The notes under the pieces were generated by a model, which was not told the DNA's origin, did no database searches, and saw only the letters and a program-made list of their open reading frames with translations. Shown here in pieces: positions 42,140 to 50,681 of a DNA stretch of 64,000 nt. The stretch is from Aldehydirespirator sp965248735 (lineage in GTDB: Bacteria; Actinomycetota; Acidimicrobiia; Acidimicrobiales; Aldehydirespiratoraceae): assembly GCA_965248735.1 (NCBI GenBank), contig OZ252146.1:1798001-1862000 (forward strand), in the 5' to 3' direction. Numbering within the stretch: position 1 is the first letter of the stretch; every line of letters starts with the position of its first letter. The position numbers and the translations under genes were made by a program.

Positions 42140-45100
42140 CTAGTTCAACGATGACTGGACGTTGATGGCCCGGTGGAGGAAGGTTGCCATGTGGGCTCGG
42201 GTGGTGTGCCTGCTGGGGCAGTATTCCAGCGGGTCTGTGCGGCATCCGACGGTGATGCCGGCGGCGTGGAGGGCGTTGATGTTGGCCTCGTGGACGGAGC
42301 CTGCGATGTCGACGAAACCTGCCGGGCTGGACTCTTCCAGATCGAAGGCTCGGGCGAGGAAGCTGGCCATCTGAGAGCGTTTGACCGGCTCTTGGGGGCA
42401 GTAGCTCAGCGGCTGGGTGCGGCAGCCGGTGGTGATCTCGAGCTCGGCGAGGCGGTCGACGTGGGCGGCCCACCATGCGTCGGGATCGACGTCGGTGAAT
42501 CTGGTGCCGCCGGTTGCGGGTTCGGGGTCGTCGCCGTCAACGACTCGAACCAGCCACACGGCTATCTCCCAGCGTGGGATTGCGTCGCCCGGGCACAGCA
42601 GACCGTCGCCGCAGCCGGTGCCGTCGAGCACACCGTCGGCGGCCAGTGCCTGCAGCGCCGGTTGGTGGACTCCGGTGTCGGCGATGTCCTCGAACGTGTC
42701 GGGCTCGTCCTGTGCCGGGGGTTCCTCAGCAGGTTCCGGCACCGCGCCGCCGCCGCCTCCTCCTCCGCTGGTCGGTGCTCGCGAGCTCTGGGTCGGCGAG
42801 GTTGGGGTCTGGGTCGGCGAGGTTGGGGTCTGGGTCGGCGAGGTTGGGGTCTGGGTCGGCGAGACCGGGCCCAGCGCCGACAGACGGGACGACGCACACT
42901 CGGCGGGCGCCTCAGTCGTAGTCTGCGGGGACGTGCTGGCGGCGTCGGGGAAGACCCAGGGGCGGGCCTGTTTGATGGCGAGGATGTTGTCGCTGGTGAT
43001 CTTGAACTCGATCTCCATGGCGAACGGATCCCCCGCAGCGGGGCCATGGAGCTGCTCGAAGCGGTCGTGGATCGTCTCGAGGTGCCCTCGGAGCTGGAGC
43101 AGCTGGGCGTCGCTGAGCAACAGTTCGCCTCGCGCCACCTGGTTCGACAGCGCAAAGATGGTGTAGCCGCCGTATGCGTTCAGCAGGATCTCCTCGGGCA
43201 CCGAGTGCGCCTCAGGGTTGGTGACCAGGTCCTCGCCGACCTGGGTGTTGACGTAGTACGGGCCGTCTCCGTACTCGGGGTTCGTGCGGTCGAACGGGTC
43301 GAAGCTCACCGCGACTCCGTTGGCGAGTTCGTCGGAGTAGTTGGGGTGCACCAGCACGCCCATCGCGGCGGCTTTGTGGTCGATGCGGTAGAACTCGCGT
43401 TCGGTGAAGGCCCGGAAGTTCCACAGGCTGGCGTAAACCTGCCTGAGCGACTTCGATAGCGGCGTCTCGTCAGCGTGCTGGGTCTTGGAGTCGTACAGGC
43501 CGGCGCCGTTGAAGCCGGGCAGGTCCTCGTTGTTGGTGCTGGAGCGGTAGCGCAGCGAAGTTCCCGACGGGAACGCGTTGTGCATCGAGGACAGCGCGTC
43601 GGTGATCCATTCGGGGGTGTCGGCGCTCTTGATGGCGTCGCGCAGCTTCTTCAGCTCGGCTTCCTGCACATCGAGGTCGGTGTAGAAATTCTCAACGGCG
43701 AACATGGTGTCGATCTGCGTGTACAGGTCGTTGGCCTTCATGAACTCGTCGTAGAAGTAGAACGGCACCGCGAACCCGTCGGGCACGACGCCGTCGCCGA
43801 AGCCGAGGTTCCCGAGCACGGCCACGTTGGCTGCTTTGACCCCGAACGCGGTCCAGCCGCCGAAACCGACCCGGCACAGCGGCGTGATCGTCGTCACCGA
43901 CAGGTCCCGCTGCGGTGTCTGCGATGTCGAGGGCCGCAACGAGGCGTGGTGGGCGTCCACCTCTTCGACGGTGGCGGCGCGCACGTTCCACGTCGTACTC
44001 GTGACCGTGTAGGCGATGGGCCGGTCCACCAAGGCTGCTATGTCAGCAAAGCCGAGGATGTCGCGGATGAACGCGTTGGGCACGTCGTCCTGGATGGCGC
44101 GCAGGTTCACATGCGACAGCGGTGTCTGGGGAACGGTGCTGATGATGCCGGCCACGCGGGGCAACTCGTTGGGAAGAGTGTCGTAGAGCACGATGTCGCG
44201 TGGTCCGGGCCTCTCGTCGGGGTCCATCTGTCGCAGATAGCCGTAACCGCTCCCGCGGTGCAATGAGATGAAGTCGGCGCCGGCGTATAGGTCTTCGGTG
44301 AACACCAGGTCGATCCGGGACTCCCTCAACGAAGGAAGGTCGTCTTGGAAGTCGGGCAGCAGGCCGTTCGGGATGAAGAAGACCAGATCGTCGTCCAGGA
44401 ACGCCGCGTTGGCCGCGAGCATGGCGTATAGACGCGCCACAACGTCGAATTCGGTGAACGCGTTCCGAAAGAAGTAGTAGGCGCCTGTGCCGCCGTCGGG
44501 CGCGGTGAGCGACGAATCATGCACGAGCGTCGCATTGAGCCGGGTCCTCGATTGGGAGTCGACGGATTGGGAGAAGGGATAGTGACTCTGGTGGCTGTTG
44601 GTGTTCATGAAGTAGAGGCTCGGCTCGTCGGTCTCCATGCCGAGGACCACGAACTTGACGGTGTGCATATCGTTGCGGTACTGGGCCAGCGTCTCGAACG
44701 CGGCTCGGTCGGGTATGTTCACGGCGCCGTCGGCGGACGACAGGGCGGTGCCGTCGCTGAACTCTGGGACGGCGGAGTTGACCGGGCTCATGGTGGCGGG
44801 GCTGGCGAGTTCGGTGAGGTCGTCGACGCAGTCGCCGTCGACGTCGGCGGGGTCGGCGACGCTGTACTTGTCGACCCGGTAGCGCTCTGCGGGCAGCGCT
44901 TCGACGTTCTCCGCGAGCGTGGTGGTGCCGGCTTGGCCGGGCACGACCGCTACGGGCAGATCCGACGCGGTGTCGCCTGCGCCGAAGCGGACGTAGAGCA
45001 CGAAGTAGTCCGCCGTGGTGGACGTAACGCTGATGGGGACGCTGGTGACCGCCACCGCTGTGGGCGTGGGAGTGTCTTCGTCACCGTCGCAGGTCTCGGA

Positions 45101-45337
45101 CGGTTCGTCGTCCGGGGGGTCCTGGGCGGCGGCGGGGCCCACCGACGCCGACGCGACAGCCCACGCGGCGCACAGCGCCACCACGGCGCGCCACAGCCGA
45201 GCCCGTGCCGGCCTGCGGCCACGAACACGCTTCGCCAAGCCCGCGGATCCTGTGTCACTCACCGCGCCCTCCAGGCCCGCAAACGCCCAAGTCGCTTGCT
45301 CCGACGGGGGATGGGTGGGTCTGTCGTTCACGTTCAC
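42140..45337 (-). CDS. Exported PEP-synthase-like/SLH protein, copy 2
   Basis: A 1065-residue paralogue of copy 1 with the same order: signal peptide, Ca-binding-like run, swivel-like PLSHVNLRA, ATP-grasp-like SLRYRSSTNNEDLPGF, TSPTQ linker and three SLH-like repeats. The first about 170 residues and the last about 320 are nearly identical to copy 1, including at DNA level. Residues about 175-360 are strongly divergent (for example RAAFETLAQYRNDMHTV against AAYESLVGHSFGQPGV), and the linker has fewer TSPTQ units. This points to concerted evolution of the ends with selection for variation in the middle, which may bind something outside the cell. SLH-like repeats would fix the protein to the wall or S-layer. 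Confidence 0.75.
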   Translation of the reverse strand: MNVNDRPTHPPSEQATWAFAGLEGAVSDTGSAGLAKRVRGRRPARARLWRAVVALCAAWAVASASVGPAAAQDPPDDEPSETCDGDEDTPTPTAVAVTSVPISVTSTTADYFVLYVRFGAGDTASDLPVAVVPGQAGTTTLAENVEALPAERYRVDKYSVADPADVDGDCVDDLTELASPATMSPVNSAVPEFSDGTALSSADGAVNIPDRAAFETLAQYRNDMHTVKFVVLGMETDEPSLYFMNTNSHQSHYPFSQSVDSQSRTRLNATLVHDSSLTAPDGGTGAYYFFRNAFTEFDVVARLYAMLAANAAFLDDDLVFFIPNGLLPDFQDDLPSLRESRIDLVFTEDLYAGADFISLHRGSGYGYLRQMDPDERPGPRDIVLYDTLPNELPRVAGIISTVPQTPLSHVNLRAIQDDVPNAFIRDILGFADIAALVDRPIAYTVTSTTWNVRAATVEEVDAHHASLRPSTSQTPQRDLSVTTITPLCRVGFGGWTAFGVKAANVAVLGNLGFGDGVVPDGFAVPFYFYDEFMKANDLYTQIDTMFAVENFYTDLDVQEAELKKLRDAIKSADTPEWITDALSSMHNAFPSGTSLRYRSSTNNEDLPGFNGAGLYDSKTQHADETPLSKSLRQVYASLWNFRAFTEREFYRIDHKAAAMGVLVHPNYSDELANGVAVSFDPFDRTNPEYGDGPYYVNTQVGEDLVTNPEAHSVPEEILLNAYGGYTIFALSNQVARGELLLSDAQLLQLRGHLETIHDRFEQLHGPAAGDPFAMEIEFKITSDNILAIKQARPWVFPDAASTSPQTTTEAPAECASSRLSALGPVSPTQTPTSPTQTPTSPTQTPTSPTQSSRAPTSGGGGGGGAVPEPAEEPPAQDEPDTFEDIADTGVHQPALQALAADGVLDGTGCGDGLLCPGDAIPRWEIAVWLVRVVDGDDPEPATGGTRFTDVDPDAWWAAHVDRLAELEITTGCRTQPLSYCPQEPVKRSQMASFLARAFDLEESSPAGFVDIAGSVHEANINALHAAGITVGCRTDPLEYCPSRHTTRAHMATFLHRAINVQSSLN

Positions 45338-45487
45338 GAGGCCACGTTCACGAGGCCGCCGCGGCGCGCATCAACTTGGTGCGGGCCGCCATGCGGCCAT
45401 CGACGAGACGCAGACACAAGATCCATGACTACTGACCAGCGCCACTCTAGTTCATCGATGACTGGACAGTGCCGGAACCGAACAATC

Positions 45488-45516
45488 GTGGGCCGCTCTC
45501 GCTCTGAGCGGCCCAC
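45488..45516. terminator. Perfect 11-bp-stem hairpin terminator
   Basis: GTGGGCCGCTC (45488-45498) pairs exactly with GAGCGGCCCAC (45506-45516) across a 7-base loop. It lies just beyond the stop of the operon ending at 45521 (minus strand) and upstream of SLH copy 2, so it would end the glycan operon transcript. Confidence 0.7.
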
Positions 45517-45520
45517 GCCG

Positions 45521-46672
45521 CTAGTCGCGGGCGGGCTGCTCTATGGGGTCGATCTTGAGGGCGGCGGGCAGGGAGCCGCGGTCGACGAACAGGCCCGAGG
45601 TTCCGCTGTTGCCGGCCAGCGCGTCTGCGGCCAGCAGCACCGCGGCTGCGGAGTAGGTGGTGCGCTCCCGGTCGGGGTAGCTCACGTTGGACGGGAAGGC
45701 CCGGCCGGTGAGATAGCTGCCGTCGGGCTCGCGCAGGCGCTGGGCCCACTCGAACAGCAACAGGGCCGCGTCCCGGTCACCGGCCGCGAGATGGGCCATG
45801 GCGCACTCGCACGTCTCCGCGGTGGTCACCCAGTCCTGGTTGCTGACGCAGCGCACGCCCTCGCCTTCGTGGACGAACACGCCGCGCCGTGACGCCAGAC
45901 GGGCTCGGGCCTCTGCCCCGCGCAGCACGCCGGCCAGCACCGGGTAGTACCAGTCCATGGCCCAGCGGTCCTTGGGGGCGAACGCCTCATGGCCGCGGTA
46001 GCGGACGGTGTGCACCAGCCGGGCCAGGGCCAGCTCCCAGCTGGGCCGCTCCTGTCCCACCTGGTGGGCGACGGCCAGGCCGCAGCGCAGGCTGTGGCTG
46101 ATCGAGGAAGATCCGGTGAGCAGCGCGAACGGCCACGGCGTGCCGTCAGCGTGGCGGGCCCACAGGATCTCGCCCCTGGGCGTCTGCAGGGCGAGCACGA
46201 AGTCGAGGGCGCGCTGCACCACCGGCCACATCTCGGCCAGGAACCCGGCGTCGCCGAAGCGCAGCCAGTGATGCCACACACCCGCGGCGACGTACGCGAT
46301 CGTGTTGGCGTCGAGCTTGTCCTGGTCGACGCCCTCGGCGGTGTAGTACTGATGCCAGGACCCGTCGGGTCGCTGGATGCGGGCCATCCACTCGTAGGCG
46401 GCCTCGGCCTCCGGCCGGCGTCCAGCCACCGCCAGGGCCATGGCCGCCTCCACATGGTTCCACGGATCGGCGACGCCGCCCTCAAAGCGCGGGATCATGC
46501 CGCTGGGCATCTGGAGGGCCGTGATCGTTTCCGCGGTGCGGTCCGCTTCGGTTCGGGACAGCAGCCCTGCGACCTCCGGAGTCCTCAGCGCCGGTCGGGC
46601 CGGCTCGTTCGGCGTGGGCGCCTTCCCGTTGGCCGAGTAAGTGCGTAGGAGCCTGCGCGGTTCAGGCGGCAT
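45521..46672 (-). CDS. Alpha/alpha-barrel protein (prenyltransferase/squalene-cyclase-like or glycosidase-like)
   Basis: A 383-residue protein with repeats typical of six-hairpin barrels: RIQRPDGSWHQYY (about 95-107), LQTPRGEILWARHADG (about 162-177) and LREPDGSYLTGRAFP (about 315-330). These QxxDG.W-like elements occur in prenyltransferase/squalene oxidase repeats and in six-hairpin glycosidases. No catalytic Asp pair can be named. The ATG at 46672 overlaps the methyltransferase stop, and both follow a GT4 glycosyltransferase, so a role in a polyisoprenoid or envelope glycan pathway is likely by context. Confidence 0.7.
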   Translation of the reverse strand: MPPEPRRLLRTYSANGKAPTPNEPARPALRTPEVAGLLSRTEADRTAETITALQMPSGMIPRFEGGVADPWNHVEAAMALAVAGRRPEAEAAYEWMARIQRPDGSWHQYYTAEGVDQDKLDANTIAYVAAGVWHHWLRFGDAGFLAEMWPVVQRALDFVLALQTPRGEILWARHADGTPWPFALLTGSSSISHSLRCGLAVAHQVGQERPSWELALARLVHTVRYRGHEAFAPKDRWAMDWYYPVLAGVLRGAEARARLASRRGVFVHEGEGVRCVSNQDWVTTAETCECAMAHLAAGDRDAALLLFEWAQRLREPDGSYLTGRAFPSNVSYPDRERTTYSAAAVLLAADALAGNSGTSGLFVDRGSLPAALKIDPIEQPARD

Positions 46673-47441
46673 GAGCCATGTCTTTGCTGTTCAGCGCTCG
46701 CGCCGAGCCCGACACCCGAGCCGGCTTGTCCGCGTACACGACCAGGCTCTTGCCCAGCAGCGGGTTGAGCAGCCGCTCCGCGGCCACGGTCACGAACGGC
46801 CGCTTGGTGATGTCCCATTCGAGCACCCGGTGGTAGGCGCCGACCAGCCGGCTCTCGCCGATCTGGAGGTTGGGCCCCACCGCGCAGCGCAGCCACCAGT
46901 ACGGACTGTGGAGGGCGTGGGCCCGGTGCCGGCGGCCCGGCTGCAACCCCGCCGCCGCGAGCTTGCGCCGGACGTCGCGCAGCCGGTAGATCCGCACATG
47001 GCCGCCCGGCACCGCCGGCGCGTGGTAGTCGCTCGACAGCTTCCAGCACACGGTCTCGGGCAGCCACGACGGGATGGTCACCGCCAGCCGGCCCGCGGGG
47101 CGCAAGACCCGGGCCAGTTCGGCGAAGGCCGACTCGTCGTCATCGATGTGCTCGAGCACCTCCGATGCGATGACCCTGTCGAAGGAGTCGTCGTCGAAGG
47201 GCAGTCCCAGCGCGTTGCCCTGAACCGGCGCGGCCATCACCGACTCGCCTACCTCGCCCTCGGCCACGAGCAGCCGGGCCAGGTCTCGGACCCGCTCGAC
47301 CTCTGGTCGGGCCAGGTCGCAGGCCACGACCTCAGCGCCCCGCTTGAGCGCCTCGTAGGAGTGGCGGCCGAAGCCACAGCCCAGGTCCAGGACGCGCTCG
47401 CCGGCGCGCACCTCGAGCCGGCCGTAGTCGACGGTGAGCAT
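46662..47441 (-). CDS. Class I SAM-dependent methyltransferase
   Basis: A 259-residue enzyme. Motif I is VLDLGCGFGRHSYEAL (about 17-32), followed by VVACDLARPEVERV (motif II), and FDRVIASEVLEHIDDDESAF with LRPAGRLAVTIPSW (motifs IV-V). The C-terminal half (YWWLRCAVGPNLQI.. HRVLEWDITKRP) is typical of methyltransferases next to GT4 genes in actinobacteria. The substrate is probably a sugar or lipid-linked glycan, by context. ATG 47441 is the best start, 194 bp after the GT4 gene. Confidence 0.85.
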   Translation of the reverse strand: MLTVDYGRLEVRAGERVLDLGCGFGRHSYEALKRGAEVVACDLARPEVERVRDLARLLVAEGEVGESVMAAPVQGNALGLPFDDDSFDRVIASEVLEHIDDDESAFAELARVLRPAGRLAVTIPSWLPETVCWKLSSDYHAPAVPGGHVRIYRLRDVRRKLAAAGLQPGRRHRAHALHSPYWWLRCAVGPNLQIGESRLVGAYHRVLEWDITKRPFVTVAAERLLNPLLGKSLVVYADKPARVSGSARALNSKDMAHAA

Positions 47442-47635
47442 CAGCGGGCCGCCGTCCCGGCCCGGACCGCGCCGTCCGTCGCGGCGGATGCAGCCGTTGA
47501 CCTGGAGCGAGCGCGGGTAGGTGATGCCGTATTGCGATTCAACGTGGTGTCTCCCGCTCTTGTTCGCTGCGCTCGCGGGCCGCTCGGGCCACGGCCTCGC
47601 TCAGCGTGTCGCAGATCCTTCGCATAGGTGCCGCC
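47442..47635. other. Gap between GT4 and methyltransferase genes, with a dispersed repeat
   Basis: Contains one copy of the dispersed repeat (47547-47601). The methyltransferase frame is open upstream of its ATG but without a start. Nothing else is supported. Confidence 0.45.
47547..47601. repeat. Dispersed intergenic repeat, copy 1
   Basis: A 55-bp sequence with core CCCGCTCTTGTTCGCTGCGC and CGGGCCACGGCCTCGCT. Near-identical copies are at 48986-49040 (same strand) and 55541-55590 (opposite strand). All three lie between genes. Confidence 0.8.
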
Positions 47636-48916
47636 CTACCCGCTCGGCCTCTTGGCCGCATCCTCCAGCACGGCGCGGTACTGCTCCACGGTCCGCTCCG
47701 CGGTGTGGCGCCAGGACCACTGGTTGATGACCCGCCGGCGCCCGGCCTCGCCCACCCGGGGCCGGGCCTCGGGATCGTCCAGCGCGTCCCGCAGCACCGC
47801 GGCGAGCGCCTCGGCGTCGCCGGGCTCGGTCAAGAAACAGGTTTCGCCGTGGGTCCCGGCCACCTCCGGCAGCGCCCCGCCGGTGGTGGCCACCAGCGGC
47901 ACGCCGCACGACATGGCCTCTATGGCCGGCAGCGAGAAGCCCTCGTACAGCGAGGGCACCACAGCCAGCTCCGCCTCGGCGTAGAGCTCCACGATGCGGT
48001 CGTCGGAGACTCCCGAGACGAACGTGATCGCGTCGGCGAGGCCCAGTTCCGAGATGGCCCGGCTGGCCGCGGAGTCGGACTTGGCCCTCCCGATGATCGT
48101 CAGCTCCACGTGCCGCTCGGTGCGCAGCTTGGCCACCGCCTCCAGCAGGAAGCTGAGACCCTTCATGGTGACGTCGGCGCTGGCCGTGGTTATCAGCCGG
48201 CCCGGTATCCGGGCCACTTCGGGCCTGGGCGCGAACAGCTCCGGGTCCACTCCCACGGCCACCACCTGGATCCGCTCCGGCGGCACCCCGTAGTCGCTGA
48301 CGATGTCGCGCTTGGACGACTCCGACACGGTCAGCACCCGGGGCAGCCGCTTGGCCACCTGGGTCTGCATCTTGGTGAACGCGTACCAGCGGCGCTTGCC
48401 TATCTGCTCTCTGAGGGTGCGGGCGTGGGCCAGCTCGAGGCGGCGGTCCACGGTGATCGGGTGGTGGATGGTCTCCAGCAGCGGCCAGCCCTGGCGCAGC
48501 AGGCCCAGGATTCCCCACCCCAGGGTCTGGTTGTCGTGGACCACGTCGAACTCGCCGTGGCGCCGGCGCAGGTGCCGCCACGCCCGCAGGCTGAACGCCA
48601 TCGGCTCGCTGAAGTTGCCGGTCACGAAGGACACATGCTCGGCCACGTCGATCCAGTCCTTCAGCTCCCGGGCTCTGGGCTTGCGCATGGGGTGCGGCGG
48701 CGCCCAGATGTCGAGCCCGCCGAGCTTCACCAGCGAAACACGCGGGTCGAGCTCGGGGTAGGGGGGTCCGCCGAGCACCGTGACTCGGTGGCCGAGGTCG
48801 GTGAGAGCGGCCGACAGGCGGCTCACGTACACGCCCTGCCCGCCCACGTGGGGCTTGCCCCGGTAGGCGAGCATGGCCACGCGCAGGGGTGCGTGCTGGT
48901 CCGCGGTGGCGGGCAT
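47636..48916 (-). CDS. GT4-family glycosyltransferase
   Basis: A 426-residue GT-B glycosyltransferase. Acceptor domain: YRGKPHVGGQGVYVSRLSAAL (about 18-38). Donor domain: LITTASADVTMKGLSFLLEA (about 235-254) and the family signature VVPSLYEGFSLPAIEAMSCGVPLVAT (about 320-345), with the EGFSLPAIE loop containing the E-x7-E pair that binds the nucleotide sugar. It transfers a sugar from an activated donor, probably GDP- or UDP-linked. First gene of the minus-strand operon with the methyltransferase and barrel protein. Confidence 0.9.
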   Translation of the reverse strand: MPATADQHAPLRVAMLAYRGKPHVGGQGVYVSRLSAALTDLGHRVTVLGGPPYPELDPRVSLVKLGGLDIWAPPHPMRKPRARELKDWIDVAEHVSFVTGNFSEPMAFSLRAWRHLRRRHGEFDVVHDNQTLGWGILGLLRQGWPLLETIHHPITVDRRLELAHARTLREQIGKRRWYAFTKMQTQVAKRLPRVLTVSESSKRDIVSDYGVPPERIQVVAVGVDPELFAPRPEVARIPGRLITTASADVTMKGLSFLLEAVAKLRTERHVELTIIGRAKSDSAASRAISELGLADAITFVSGVSDDRIVELYAEAELAVVPSLYEGFSLPAIEAMSCGVPLVATTGGALPEVAGTHGETCFLTEPGDAEALAAVLRDALDDPEARPRVGEAGRRRVINQWSWRHTAERTVEQYRAVLEDAAKRPSG

Positions 48917-48985
48917 GGCGCTAGAGCTTTCTCCCGGGGCCTAGCGACCGCGCAGGTAGATGCCGCCGCCTCGCGGTGCGTCGGC

Positions 48986-49040
48986 GTGTCTCCCGCTCTT
49001 GTTCGCTGCGCTCACGGGCCGCTCGGGCCACGGCCTCGCT
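48986..49040. repeat. Dispersed intergenic repeat, copy 2
   Basis: Near-identical to copy 1 at 47547. It lies between the end of the Lnt-like gene (49061) and the GT4 start (48916). Confidence 0.8.
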
Positions 49041-49060
49041 GAGCGCCTGGTGGAAGCTCC

Positions 49061-50650
49061 TCATCGACTGCGCCTATCCGCTCGGCCTCTGGATCTGTTC
49101 AACACACGGCCGAGGCCGAGCGCCAGCGAGAGCGTCAGCACCGCGGCCAGAGCCACAGGCCACGCCCCCAGCCGTACCGCGAGCGTATCTCCGCGGCGAA
49201 GCTCCACGGTCGTCTGGATGACCCTGCTCTCGGAGATCCCGGTCCGCTCGATCACGTTGCCGTCGGGGTCGATCACCGCGGAGAAGCCGGTGGGCGCGGC
49301 CTGGACCACCCAGCGGTCCGTCTCGATGGCCCTCAGGCGGCTGGAGGCGATCTGCTGGGACTGCACCACCGTCAGCCAGTAGCTGGACCCGTTGGTGGGG
49401 TTGAGCACGATCTGGCCGTCGCCGTCGCCCACCCCGCTGCGGGCCCGCTGATCGAAGAAGATCTCCCAGGAGATGGAAACAGCCATCGGACCCAGCGGCG
49501 TTTCGAGGACGGCGGGCTCGTCGGACGGCCCGGCCCGCAGGTCCCGGGGCGGCAGCTCGTCGCTGAAGCGCTCCACGGTGGAGCGCAGCGGCACGTACTC
49601 GCCGAAGGGAACGCGCTGGACCTTCTCATAGGTGTCGACCACGACTCCTGACGAGTCGTAGGCGGCGGCGTAGTTGAGGTTGGACTGGGCGTCATCGCTG
49701 CGCTCGAAGAAGCCGACGATGAGCACCGTGTCCAGCTCGCGGGCCAGATCCGAGAGTTCGTCTCGGGCCTCGCGGTCGGTGAGCAGCGGCTGGTCGCAGC
49801 GCGCCGGCGTGATGGCCGAGACCGGGCTGGGGTGGACGACGTCCTCGGGCCACAACACCAGGTCCACCGGGACGGACACCTGCTCGCTGGTGGTGTTGAG
49901 GTGGCGCTCGAACACGGCTCGCTGCTCGCAGACATCGGCCCTGGTGTTCTGGGGCCCGCCGCCCTGCACCGCCGCGACGGTGATGAGGGCGTCGCCGTCG
50001 GTGGTGATCGGCTCAGAGCCGGGAGCCACTACCCCGGCCAGCCCCGCCGCCAGCAGCACGGCCGCGCCGACGGCCGCCGGTTTGAGGCTCCGGGACAGGA
50101 CCGCGGCCAGCGTCACCCCTCCCACCGCGGCCAGCGCGGTCAGTAGAAGCGGCCCGCCGATCCGGGCCGCCGACCCCAGCGGGCTCGACACCTGGGCCAT
50201 TGCCATCGTGGCCAGCGGCACGCCGCCGAAGGGCCAGGTCCAGCGCAGCAACTCGGCCAGCGCGAGCGCCGCGGGGAACGCCTTTCGGCGCCGGTGATCG
50301 GGCGGCACGAGCGCGCCGGCCGCGGCGTGCATGGCTGCGAAGGCGATCACCGCCACAGGCCAGCCGGCGAGGGTCAGGTCCACCATCCAGACCGTGGCCG
50401 GCCCCAGCCAGCTGACGCTGACCAGCGCGGACAGCCCGACCCGGCGCCACAGCCCGGCATCGGCCAGCAGCTCGACCCACAGCGCCATGCCGATGAAGCC
50501 CAGCGGCCAGAACCCCCAGGGCGGCAGCGAGGCGGCCAGCAGCACCCCGGCAAGCACGCCGCGGACCCAGGGTCGGCCCCACCTCAGCGGCGACGCGCCG
50601 TCGCGGCCCCCGGCCCGGCCGTGCTTCGCCTGCGCCGCCACCGCGCTCAA
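49061..50650 (-). CDS. lnt: Apolipoprotein N-acyltransferase-like protein with altered nucleophile
   Basis: A 529-residue membrane protein. Six or so hydrophobic segments fill residues 25-210, followed by a nitrilase domain. The catalytic Glu is in LVLWPEDVVH (about 270) and the Lys in YEKVQRVPFGEYVPLRSTVE (about 342). The position of the catalytic Cys (ICYE in E. coli Lnt) reads SISWEIFF (about 395), so the nucleophile is Ser rather than Cys. Lnt adds the third acyl chain to lipoproteins in the membrane. Without the Cys, activity is doubtful unless Ser serves. This may be lineage-specific. Confidence 0.8.
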   Translation of the reverse strand: MSAVAAQAKHGRAGGRDGASPLRWGRPWVRGVLAGVLLAASLPPWGFWPLGFIGMALWVELLADAGLWRRVGLSALVSVSWLGPATVWMVDLTLAGWPVAVIAFAAMHAAAGALVPPDHRRRKAFPAALALAELLRWTWPFGGVPLATMAMAQVSSPLGSAARIGGPLLLTALAAVGGVTLAAVLSRSLKPAAVGAAVLLAAGLAGVVAPGSEPITTDGDALITVAAVQGGGPQNTRADVCEQRAVFERHLNTTSEQVSVPVDLVLWPEDVVHPSPVSAITPARCDQPLLTDREARDELSDLARELDTVLIVGFFERSDDAQSNLNYAAAYDSSGVVVDTYEKVQRVPFGEYVPLRSTVERFSDELPPRDLRAGPSDEPAVLETPLGPMAVSISWEIFFDQRARSGVGDGDGQIVLNPTNGSSYWLTVVQSQQIASSRLRAIETDRWVVQAAPTGFSAVIDPDGNVIERTGISESRVIQTTVELRRGDTLAVRLGAWPVALAAVLTLSLALGLGRVLNRSRGRADRRSR

Positions 50651-50681
50651 CCCCTCGCCAGTCCCCGCAGTCCCTTAGCGG

